Part shown: one piece after another, positions 1-6,315 of the stretch
Position numbering within the stretch: position 1 is the first letter of the stretch
Layout: each line of letters begins with the position of its first letter
From: JBGPIT01 sp041485125
GTDB taxonomy: Bacteria > Desulfobacterota > Binatia > UTPRO1
Assembly: GCA_041485125.1 (NCBI GenBank)
Contig: JBGPIT010000076.1
Span: forward strand, 1-15,705
Reading direction: 5' to 3'
Length of the DNA: 15,705 nucleotides
Program-made: the position numbers and the translations under genes
Notes under the pieces: model-generated
What the model saw: the letters and a program-made list of their open reading frames with translations, nothing else
Databases searched by the model: none
What the model was told of the DNA's origin: nothing

Positions 1-882
1 AACCCGATGTACGACCTCTTCGACGAGATCAGCGCCCTCATGCGGGAGTACGACGTCACCTACTCACTCGGCGACGGGCTCCGCCCGGGATGCCTCGCCG
101 ACGCCTCCGACCCGGCGCAGCTCGCCGAGCTGCACACGCTCGGCGAGCTCGTCCACCGCGCCCGCGACAAAGGCGTGCAGACGATGGTCGAGGGTCCGGG
201 CCACGTCCCGCTCGACCAGATCGAGTTCAACATGAAGCTGCAGCAGCGGGTGTGCGACGATGCGCCCTTCTACGTGTTGGGGCCGCTGGTGACCGACGCC
301 TTCCCCGGCTACGACCACATCACGAGCGCGATCGGCGCGACCGAGGCCGCGCGCCACGGCGCCGCCATGCTCTGCTACGTCACGCCGAAGGAGCACGTCG
401 GCCTGCCGAAGGCGCAGGACGTGATGGCGGGCTGCATCGCCTACAAGATCGCCGCCCATGCCGGCGACATCGCGCGCGGCCTCCCCGGCGTGCGGAGCTG
501 GGACGACGACATCTCGCGCGCCCGCGCCGCGTTGAATTGGCCGAAGCAGTTCGAGCTCGCGTTCGACGGCGACACGGCACGCGCGCTCCACGACGAGGAC
601 CTCGAGGTCGACACCGACTTCTGCGCGATGTGCGGCCACGACTGGTGCAGCATGCGGATCTCGAAGGAGATCGTCGAGTTCGCAAGCGGCAAGGACGCGG
701 AGTTCCAGCCGACGCGGAAGGCGATGGCGAGCCCGGGCGTCGGCGACGCCGGCCGCGCCGTTCTGGCCGCGCGCGGCACCCTGCCGGTCGTCGACGGCAA
801 GCACGCCTGCCACAGCGACGTCGTGCCCGACGCCGAGCACGCGCGCGATCTGCAAGAGCGCGCGGCGAGCGAGACGCTCTGA
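1..882 (+). CDS. thiC: Phosphomethylpyrimidine synthase ThiC, C-terminal part (5' truncated by window edge)
   Basis: ThiC is the radical-SAM enzyme that rearranges aminoimidazole ribotide into hydroxymethylpyrimidine phosphate for thiamin synthesis in the cytoplasm. The visible 293 residues read open from base 1, so the true start lies upstream. Family hallmarks seen are SLGDGLRPG, EGPGHVPLDQIEFN, the GYDHITSAIG stretch, and near the C-terminus CAMCGHDWC, whose Cys codons begin at 622, 631 and 646. This C-x2-C-x4-C set is the unusual ThiC ligand triad for the 4Fe-4S cluster, so the enzyme is probably functional. About 70 residues follow the cluster. The stop is followed after 10 bases by the GTG of the SUI1 gene, so thiC probably leads an operon. 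Any TPP riboswitch would lie outside the window. Identification is very firm. Confidence 0.97.
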   Translation, partial: NPMYDLFDEISALMREYDVTYSLGDGLRPGCLADASDPAQLAELHTLGELVHRARDKGVQTMVEGPGHVPLDQIEFNMKLQQRVCDDAPFYVLGPLVTDAFPGYDHITSAIGATEAARHGAAMLCYVTPKEHVGLPKAQDVMAGCIAYKIAAHAGDIARGLPGVRSWDDDISRARAALNWPKQFELAFDGDTARALHDEDLEVDTDFCAMCGHDWCSMRISKEIVEFASGKDAEFQPTRKAMASPGVGDAGRAVLAARGTLPVVDGKHACHSDVVPDAEHARDLQERAASETL

Positions 883-888
883 GGGAGG
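883..888 (+). promoter_or_regulatory. Ribosome binding site supporting the GTG start at 893
   Basis: GGGAGG lies directly after the thiC stop and four bases before GTG 893. It favours GTG 893 as the start of the SUI1 gene over a TTG at 923, which begins the conserved VYSTDQ motif but has no comparable purine stretch before it. Confidence 0.55.
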
Positions 889-892
889 CCGG

Positions 893-1261
893 GTGAGGGC
901 GCGGAACGGCGACGACACGACGTTGGTCTACAGCACCGATCAGACGTCACCGGGCTCACGGGCGGCGGATGACCCACGCAACGATTCGTCGAGCGGCCGC
1001 GGCGCGCAGCGAGACCCACATGACGGGACGATTCGCATCTGGCTCGAGCGCAAAGGCCGGAACGGCAAGCCGGTCTCGATCATCCGCGGCCTGACGCTGC
1101 AGAAGGACGCGCTCGGCGATCTCGCCGCGCGTCTCAAGCGCGCCTGCGGCACCGGCGGCTCGGCGAAGGACGGCGAGATCATCATTCAAGGCGACCACCG
1201 AGCCCGTCTCGCGGCGGAGCTCGAGCGAGAGGGCCTGCGCGTCAAGCTCGCGGGCGGATAA
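893..1261 (+). CDS. yciH: YciH/SUI1-family translation factor (bacterial eIF1 homologue)
   Basis: This 122-residue protein carries a SUI1 domain at about residues 45-121. Diagnostic stretches are RKGRNGKPVSIIRGL (53-67) and GTGGSAKDGEIIIQGDH (86-102). The N-terminus has the LVYSTDQ motif (11-17) usual at the start of bacterial YciH proteins, followed by a low-complexity linker rich in Asp, Arg and Ser. In the family, eIF1 controls start-codon fidelity, and E. coli YciH is reported to act on initiation-complex selection; the exact bacterial role is less settled. The start is a GTG with a good ribosome binding site overlapping the end of thiC. The next gene begins 11 bases after the stop, so it probably shares the thiC transcript. 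About ten residues precede the usual family start, so a TTG at 923 is an alternative. Confidence 0.93.
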   Translation: MRARNGDDTTLVYSTDQTSPGSRAADDPRNDSSSGRGAQRDPHDGTIRIWLERKGRNGKPVSIIRGLTLQKDALGDLAARLKRACGTGGSAKDGEIIIQGDHRARLAAELEREGLRVKLAGG

Positions 1262-1272
1262 CGGAGGAGAGA

Positions 1273-1827
1273 ATGGCGATCATGCAGATCGGCGGAACGA
1301 CGCAGCACACGCGCGGGACGCGCGGGATCGGAATTGGGCTCGCGGCCGTCGTCACGCTGCTGGCGGCGACGCTGCTCACGCGCGCGCCCGCGATCGCGGG
1401 CGGCGATTGGAACGATCAGGGCATCAAGTGGCAGTCCTATGAGGACGGCCTCGCCGCCGCGAAGAAGGACAACAAGCCGATCGTCTTGATCGTCTACACC
1501 GAATGGTGTCCGCACTGCGCGAACTACAGCGGCGTCTTCCACGACCCCAAGGTCGTCGAGGAGGCACAGAAGTTCGTCATGGTCCGCGTCGACAAGGACA
1601 AGTTTCCCGACGTCAGCAAGAAGTACGCGCCCGACGGCGAGTACATTCCGCGCACCTACTTCCTGAAAGCGGACGGCACGCTCGACCCCGAGATCCACGC
1701 GCCCCGCGCGCAGTTCAAGTATTTCTACGACGAGCACGTCCCCGGATCGGTCCTGGGCGGGATGGACGAAGCGCTGAAGAAGCTCGTCCCGCCGGCCAAG
1801 GAAAAGGACAAGAAGAAGGGCGCGTAG
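1273..1827 (+). CDS. Exported thioredoxin-fold protein, AGR2/TXNDC12-like, CPHC active site
   Basis: The 184-residue product begins with a hydrophobic segment (about 19-42, ending APAIAGG), read as a Sec signal peptide or membrane anchor, so the protein should face the periplasm. The rest is a thioredoxin fold with active site WCPHC (Cys79, Cys82), a downstream PDGEYIPRTYF segment whose Pro126 is the likely cis-proline, and a Lys-rich tail. The order WNDQGIKWQSYEDGL, then AKKDNKPIVL, then CxxC, then PDGxYxPR closely follows the animal AGR/TXNDC12 (ERp18) group of small protein disulfide enzymes. A thiol-disulfide role in the envelope is inferred from this and from the FrnE-like gene 12 bases downstream. 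ATG 1273 has the ribosome binding site GGAGGAG just upstream; ATG 1282 is an alternative. The substrate is unknown. Confidence 0.85.
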   Translation: MAIMQIGGTTQHTRGTRGIGIGLAAVVTLLAATLLTRAPAIAGGDWNDQGIKWQSYEDGLAAAKKDNKPIVLIVYTEWCPHCANYSGVFHDPKVVEEAQKFVMVRVDKDKFPDVSKKYAPDGEYIPRTYFLKADGTLDPEIHAPRAQFKYFYDEHVPGSVLGGMDEALKKLVPPAKEKDKKKGA

Positions 1828-1839
1828 CGCGCTTCGAAG

Positions 1840-2460
1840 ATGAGCGAGCGCGTACAGCTGACCGTCTTCTCCGACTATCTCTGCCCCTGGTGCTACAACG
1901 GGGCCGTGCGGCTCGCCGGCATCGAGAAGGAGTTCGGTCCCCGCGTCGCGATCGAATGGAAGAGCTTCTTGCTACGACCGCAGCCGGAGCCGAAGCCGAT
2001 GGACGCCTTCCGGCGCTACACGGAGTCGTGGCGTAACCCGGCGAGCCAGCCCGAGGCGGGACGCTTCACGGTGTGGTCGACCGACGAGCCGCCGCCGAGC
2101 CACTCGATCCCCCCGAACGTCGCCGGCAAGGCCGCCGCGCGCCAAGGCGCCGAGGCGTTCAGCCGCTATCACCACGCGCTCCTCGACGCGTACTTCTACG
2201 CGAATCGCAACATCACCGACGTCGACAACCTCGTCCGCATCGCCGGCGAGACCGGCCTCGACGTCGACGCGTTCCTCGCCGCGATGCAGGACCCCACCCT
2301 CACCGACGCGGTCGTCGCAGATCACACCGAGGCGATTCAATCCGGCATCCAAGGCGTGCCGACGGTCATCGTCGACCAGCGCTGGAAGATCACCGGCGCC
2401 GTCGACAGCGACGTCTATCGCGACGTGATCAAGAAGCGCCTCGCCGACGAGCCGCTCTGA
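1840..2460 (+). CDS. DsbA/FrnE-family thiol oxidoreductase
   Basis: This 206-residue protein has a DsbA-type thioredoxin fold split by a helical domain. SDYLCPWCYNG at 11-21 gives the CPWC redox pair (Cys15, Cys18), and GVPTVIV (172-178) supplies the cis-proline loop. The length and the middle segment (about 60-165, including HHALLDAYFYANRNI) match the FrnE/2-hydroxychromene-2-carboxylate-isomerase-like branch rather than periplasmic DsbA. No signal peptide is visible, so it is expected in the cytoplasm, where FrnE-type proteins have been linked to oxidative-stress tolerance and disulfide isomerisation. It follows the exported CPHC protein after 12 bases with only a weak ribosome binding site (GAAG), suggesting translational coupling. 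It is the last gene of the run; the next gene lies on the opposite strand. Confidence 0.9.
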   Translation: MSERVQLTVFSDYLCPWCYNGAVRLAGIEKEFGPRVAIEWKSFLLRPQPEPKPMDAFRRYTESWRNPASQPEAGRFTVWSTDEPPPSHSIPPNVAGKAAARQGAEAFSRYHHALLDAYFYANRNITDVDNLVRIAGETGLDVDAFLAAMQDPTLTDAVVADHTEAIQSGIQGVPTVIVDQRWKITGAVDSDVYRDVIKKRLADEPL

Positions 2461-2479
2461 CGGCGGTCTGAGATCGGTT

Positions 2480-2497
2480 CCGCGGAGCGGACCGCGG
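2480..2497 (+). terminator. Weak terminator-like hairpin after the FrnE-like gene
   Basis: Two CCGCGG hexamers (2480-2485 and 2492-2497) can pair across a six-base loop, 20 bases after the stop at 2460. Only CGCGGCTTT follows, so there is no real T tract. A second stem, ATCCGCT (2578-2584) with AGCGGAT (2595-2601), lies further on. The convergent 210-base gap 2461-2670 otherwise shows nothing. Confidence 0.22.
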
Positions 2498-2670
2498 CGC
2501 GGCTTTGGCAACGTCGTTCCCGCTCGAGTACCGATCGAGGTTTTCGCCGGCGTCCTCCGGTAAACCGTCGGTGATGAATCCGCTCAACGCGAGAAGCGGA
2601 TCGGTGAGCGGTCGCGGTCGCTTGGTCATGAACACGATCGTACGGAACTAAGAACGTCCCGCCAAGTGGT

Positions 2671-4293
2671 TCATGCGCGTCGGGCCGGGTCGATGAGGAC
2701 GCCGGGGTTGAGCATGCCATCCGGGTCGAGCGCGCTTTTCGCGGCGCGGAGCGCGCGCGCGAAGAGCTCGGGGCGCTCGCGATCGTACCAGGGACGATGG
2801 TCGCGGCCGACGGCGTGATGGTGGGTGATCGTGCCGCCGAGCGCGAGCAGGACCTCGGACGCGGCCCGCTTGATCTCCATCCACTGCTCGATCTGTCCGC
2901 CCGGACGCGCGGGCGCGATCACGGTGTAGTACGGCGCCGGACCGTCGGAATAGACGTGTGTGAAGCGACAGCTCACCGCACCCGCGCCACAGACTCGTCG
3001 GACGGCTGCCTCGGTCGCGCTCATGACGCCGGCATGGAACTCCGCGAAACGGTCCCACGTGATCGCGGTCTCGAAGGTCTCGCTGATCATGCCCATCGCG
3101 ATCAGCGCGTCGCGGAGATAGGGCGCGCCGAGAAACGCTTGACGCCACGCGCCGGCCGCGCCCTCGCGCGCGCCCGCCTCGTCGCGGCGCGTGACGCCTG
3201 CCCCTTCCGGCACGCTGCCGCCGTGGTCGCGACAGCATTCGAGCGCGCGTGCCATCCACGCGTCGAGTGGATGGTCGGCGGACTCGAAGCCGAGGACGAG
3301 GACGGCCTCCGCGCCGCTGCCCGCCCCTGACGTCATTGCCTCCTGCGGATCGAGAAGGCGGCAGTTCGACGGGTAGAGACCCGCCTGGCTGATCGCGTGC
3401 ACCGCGGTCGCGCCCGCCGCGAAGCTCGCGAACGTCACCGACACCGAGGCGCGCATCGTCGGTCGATCCTGCACCCGCATCCACGCTTCCGTGATGATGC
3501 CGAGGATGCCCTCGGAGCCGATGAAGAGACGATCCGGGCTCGGCCCCGCTCCCGACCCCGGCAGCCGCCGCGTCTCGACGGTCCCGCTCGGCGTCACCAC
3601 GCGCAGCGACTCCACGAAGTCGTCGATGTGGGTGTAGAGCGTCGCGTAATGCCCGCCCGAGCGCGTCGCGATCCAGCCGCCGAGCGTGCTGAACTCGAAC
3701 GATTGCGGGAAGTGGCGCAGCGTGAGGCCGTGCGGCCTGAGCTGATCCTCGAGCGCCGGACCGAGGACGCCCGCTTGGATGCGCGCCGCGCGCGACACCC
3801 GGTCGACCTCGATCAGACGGTCGAGACGGCCGAGATCGATCGAGACCACACCGCGATGCAGTCCGTCCACCGGCGCTTCGACGCCACCGACGACGCTCGA
3901 GCCTCCGCCATACGGGATCGCGACGGCGCGTGCCGAGGCGCACCAATCGAGCAGCGCCGTCACCTCGTGCTCGTTGGTCGGAAATGCCACCACGTCGGGT
4001 GGATTCGCGAACTCACGGCGGAAGGCGCGCACCACGTCGCGAAACGATTTGCCGTAGGTGTGTCCGGCGCGGTCGTACGGGGACGTCGAGCAGAGCGGCG
4101 CGAGCGCGACTGGCGGGGTGAGACGCGGGGCGCGCAGGGCGAGCTCGTCGAGGCGTGGCGGCGCCGTGACGACCGGCGTCGGAATGCCGAAGCGCGCGGC
4201 GAGGAGCGCCGCGATCCGCTCTTGCTGCTCCTGGTTGGGCCCTTCGTCCGCGAAGCCCCAACCCCAGAACTTCCGCTGCCTGCCGGCGCTCAT
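2671..4293 (-). CDS. FAD-binding oxidase/transferase resembling alkylglycerone-phosphate synthase (AGPS)
   Basis: The 540-residue protein has a PCMH-type FAD domain (about 95-275) and an FAD-oxidase C domain. Family marks are KFWGWGF near the N-terminus, the FAD loop YGGGSSV (128-134), FSTLGGWIATRSGGHY (201-216), GSEGILGIIT (259-268), a FETAITWDRF segment and HHHAVG (491-496). This order and these motifs follow AGPS, the flavoenzyme that swaps the acyl chain of acyl-dihydroxyacetone phosphate for a fatty alcohol to make ether lipids; the HHH motif belongs to its active site. The protein is shorter than human AGPS and no partner acyltransferase is in the window, so another hydroxy-acid substrate remains possible. 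No signal peptide is seen. ATG 4293 is followed by the typical lead-in to the WGWG motif. The gene is divergent from the GST gene. Confidence 0.85.
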   Translation of the reverse strand: MSAGRQRKFWGWGFADEGPNQEQQERIAALLAARFGIPTPVVTAPPRLDELALRAPRLTPPVALAPLCSTSPYDRAGHTYGKSFRDVVRAFRREFANPPDVVAFPTNEHEVTALLDWCASARAVAIPYGGGSSVVGGVEAPVDGLHRGVVSIDLGRLDRLIEVDRVSRAARIQAGVLGPALEDQLRPHGLTLRHFPQSFEFSTLGGWIATRSGGHYATLYTHIDDFVESLRVVTPSGTVETRRLPGSGAGPSPDRLFIGSEGILGIITEAWMRVQDRPTMRASVSVTFASFAAGATAVHAISQAGLYPSNCRLLDPQEAMTSGAGSGAEAVLVLGFESADHPLDAWMARALECCRDHGGSVPEGAGVTRRDEAGAREGAAGAWRQAFLGAPYLRDALIAMGMISETFETAITWDRFAEFHAGVMSATEAAVRRVCGAGAVSCRFTHVYSDGPAPYYTVIAPARPGGQIEQWMEIKRAASEVLLALGGTITHHHAVGRDHRPWYDRERPELFARALRAAKSALDPDGMLNPGVLIDPARRA

Positions 4294-4445
4294 GGCTGCG
4301 GCTTAGCGGAACTCGCCGCCGCTGGACAGAGGGCCGGCTCCATTGACGGGCGCTCCGAACCGCGCGACGGTGTGCCGGCGCCCGGCGCCAGCCGGCATCG
4401 ACGCACGACGCGCGCGGCCGTCCGCGTGCCCGCAAGGAGAGACCG

Positions 4446-5096
4446 ATGAAGCACTACGACAGCTACGGTCCGAACCCCCGAGCGCTTCGCATGTTCCTGC
4501 TCGAGAAGGGCGTGACGATTCCGAAAGTCGAGCTCGACCTGATCGCCGGCGAGAACCGCCGCGAGCCCTACGTCGACCGCAACCCCGGCGGCCAGATGCC
4601 CGCGATCGAGCTCGACGACGGCCGCTGCATCGCGGAGACGGTCGCGATCTTCGAGTATCTCGAGGAGCGCCAGCCCAAGCCCGCATTGATCGGGTCGACT
4701 CCCGAGGAGCGCGCCGAGACCCGCATGTGGCAGCGTCGCGTCGAGCTCAAGATCACCGAGCACCTCTACAACGGTTTTCGCTTCGCCGAGGGTATCGAGC
4801 TCTTCAAGCCGCGCCTTCGTGTCTTGCCGGAGGCGGCGGAAGGGTTGAAGGCAACCGTGCGCGACAACCTGGCGTGGCTCGACAAGCTGCTCGCCGGCCG
4901 CCAGTACATCGTCGGCAACCGCTTCACCGTCGCCGACATCATCCTCTACTGCGCCCTCGACTTCGGCCGCAGCGTCGGCCAGCCGCTCGACCCGGCGAAC
5001 GCGAACGTCGCGGCCTGGTTCGCGAGAATCGACGCGCGGCCGAGCGCGAAGGGAAGCATCCACCCGCAGTCGGAAGTGATGCGCGCGGCGGGCTAG
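4446..5096 (+). CDS. Glutathione S-transferase family protein
   Basis: This 216-residue cytoplasmic protein has the two-domain GST layout. The N-terminal thioredoxin-like domain (1 to about 78) includes YGPNPRALRM (7-16), the cis-proline QMPAIE (Pro52) and the glutathione-contact pair Glu64-Thr65 in AETVAIFEYLEE. The all-helical C-terminal domain (about 88-205) contains RFTVADIILY (159-168), the conserved N-capping segment. GSTs conjugate glutathione to electrophiles or serve as thiol transferases or isomerases; the substrate cannot be told from sequence. A clear AAGGAG at 4434-4439, six bases before ATG 4446, fixes the start. The upstream AGPS-like gene is divergent across 152 bases, so the GST has its own promoter. 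Confidence 0.92.
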   Translation: MKHYDSYGPNPRALRMFLLEKGVTIPKVELDLIAGENRREPYVDRNPGGQMPAIELDDGRCIAETVAIFEYLEERQPKPALIGSTPEERAETRMWQRRVELKITEHLYNGFRFAEGIELFKPRLRVLPEAAEGLKATVRDNLAWLDKLLAGRQYIVGNRFTVADIILYCALDFGRSVGQPLDPANANVAAWFARIDARPSAKGSIHPQSEVMRAAG

Positions 5097-5141
5097 CGTC
5101 GCCGCGGCTCGCCCGGTCGTGCAGCCGCGCATCGTCCACCG

Positions 5142-5168
5142 GGTGCTGTCTGAAGTTTCGCCAGCACC
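5142..5168 (+). terminator. Hairpin between GST gene and Cys-rich gene
   Basis: GGTGCTG (5142-5148) and CAGCACC (5162-5168) are perfect inverted repeats around a 13-base loop, inside which GAA and TTC can also pair. The stem starts 45 bases after the GST stop. No T run follows, so termination is uncertain. The hairpin is bracketed by a 9-base direct repeat CGTCCACCG (5133-5141 and 5168-5176), which could instead mark a protein-binding site. Confidence 0.3.
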
Positions 5169-5180
5169 GTCCACCGATCG

Positions 5181-5213
5181 TTGTTGACAAGGTTTGCCCT
5201 TCAGGCGTACGGC
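5181..5213 (+). promoter_or_regulatory. Candidate promoter of the Cys-rich exported protein
   Basis: A perfect TTGACA (5184-5189) lies within TTGTTGACAA, 83 bases before ATG 5273. The best -10 candidate after an 18-base spacer is TACGGC (5208-5213), a weak match. The same decamer recurs upstream of the PadR gene at 15481-15490. Confidence 0.35.
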
Positions 5214-5272
5214 GATTGTCGATCTGCACCGTCGCCCAGCGGTTGCAAACCATTCCACCAGGAGGTCGAACC

Positions 5273-6193
5273 ATGACGGTGCGTCGAGCAGTGTGTCGTC
5301 TCGCGATCGTCACACTGGCTGCGGCGACGGTCGCGATTCCGCAAGTCGCGCGTGCGAACCGGTGCTCGTCCGGCACGCTCTCGGGAGGCGCGCACTGCGG
5401 TTGCCCGGATCCGGCGGAGCTCGTCGCGCGGTGTAACGACGTCTCCGAGGCCGGACATCCACCGGGAACGTGGACGGCCGTCGTCTACGACCTCGACAAG
5501 ACGTTTCCTCCCGACGGGACCACCAGCTTCGTCACCGTACGCGCCCACCCGAAGTCTCCATGCGCCGCGATGGGCGGCGGCAGCGGGGAAAAGACGGTGC
5601 CGATCACGGGCGGGTACGTCGTCGGTTGCTGGAGCGAACCGGACCAGAACGGCTGCCGTACCGTGCACGTGCTGAACGACGCGAGCATGTGCCTCGAGAT
5701 CGCGTCGACGCCGTTCGGGCCGGGGTGCAGCACGCCAGAATGCGACGCCGTCGAGACGGGGCAGACGGCGATCAGCAACGCGGGCGCCGCCGACCGGTTC
5801 GTTTGCCCGCCGATCGATCCCGCGACGTCCTGTCGATCGACGCGGCGGCAGGACGAGGAGCTGTTCCGGCTCTGGGTCGGCGGCCTGTGCGCCACCAACA
5901 GCTGCGAAGCCGGGCAGGTCGGAGCGAATACGTGTACCAGTCACTGGGGTGCGACGCAGTGGGGCTACAACCGCGGGCACAGCAAGGATCTGGGGCCCGG
6001 TTGGTACGATTGGCAGTCCGGCGCATTCAAGATCGGCTACGTCGGACGCCGGAACAGCTGCGGCACTTTCGCCGACTGTCTCGGCAAGGACCGCTGGGAT
6101 CAAGTACTCGTGGGCACGCCGGCGGCAGGCTACTCGCCGCCCTGCCTCGGCAACGAATCGGGCGTCTGCGACGCGGCCGGCTGCGTACCCTGA
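5273..6193 (+). CDS. Exported cysteine-rich protein of unknown function
   Basis: I do not recognise this 306-residue protein. It starts with a clear Sec-type signal peptide (basic MTVRR, hydrophobic core to about residue 25, likely cleavage after VARA at 28). The mature chain of roughly 278 residues holds 20 cysteines, at 31, 42, 44, 54, 97, 119, 128, 140, 152, 157, 178, 187, 206, 211, 221, 263, 269, 291, 299 and 304, spread along the whole length. The even number suggests a disulfide-rich secreted or surface protein. The second half is rich in Trp and Gly (for example HWGATQWGYNRGH, 224-236). No CxxCH haem motif or metal-site pattern was seen. AGGAGG at 5260-5265 sets ATG 5273; the open frame continuing upstream is non-coding. 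The gene is flanked by candidate hairpins and looks monocistronic. Confidence 0.85.
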   Translation: MTVRRAVCRLAIVTLAAATVAIPQVARANRCSSGTLSGGAHCGCPDPAELVARCNDVSEAGHPPGTWTAVVYDLDKTFPPDGTTSFVTVRAHPKSPCAAMGGGSGEKTVPITGGYVVGCWSEPDQNGCRTVHVLNDASMCLEIASTPFGPGCSTPECDAVETGQTAISNAGAADRFVCPPIDPATSCRSTRRQDEELFRLWVGGLCATNSCEAGQVGANTCTSHWGATQWGYNRGHSKDLGPGWYDWQSGAFKIGYVGRRNSCGTFADCLGKDRWDQVLVGTPAAGYSPPCLGNESGVCDAAGCVP

Positions 6194-6215
6194 ACCGATG
6201 CGGCGCGTAGGACAG

Positions 6216-6232
6216 TTCGCTCACTGAGCGAA
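6216..6232. terminator. Perfect 7-bp hairpin in the convergent gap
   Basis: TTCGCTC (6216-6222) and GAGCGAA (6226-6232) form a perfect stem with a three-base loop, 23 bases after the Cys-rich gene stop and 84 bases from the end of the convergent acyl-CoA dehydrogenase gene. There is no T tract on either side, so it is a possible bidirectional terminator only. Confidence 0.4.
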
Positions 6233-6315
6233 TGTAGTCACGGTCAGTAGGCCGCCGCGTCGCACGGCGTCTCCGACTGAGGATCGCCGTCCGCGCACCC
6301 GCCGCACGGAATCGC

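Noticed and set aside
64..918. 284-codon open frame on the - strand opposite thiC
   Set aside because: Low-complexity Arg/Ala/Val-rich translation that mirrors the thiC codons; ThiC motifs on the + strand are decisive.
2648..3946. 432-codon - strand frame inside the AGPS-like gene
   Set aside because: Arg/Gly-rich shadow in another frame; the 540-residue frame carries all the family motifs.
4343..4397. TTGACG (4343-4348) as a GST promoter and a 7-bp stem at 4373-4397
   Set aside because: No -10 at proper spacing, and the stem is built of GGCGCC repeats common in such G+C; too weak to list.
4343..5272. Upstream open extension of the Cys-rich protein frame
   Set aside because: It runs through the GST gene in another frame; the signal peptide and AGGAGG support ATG 5273.
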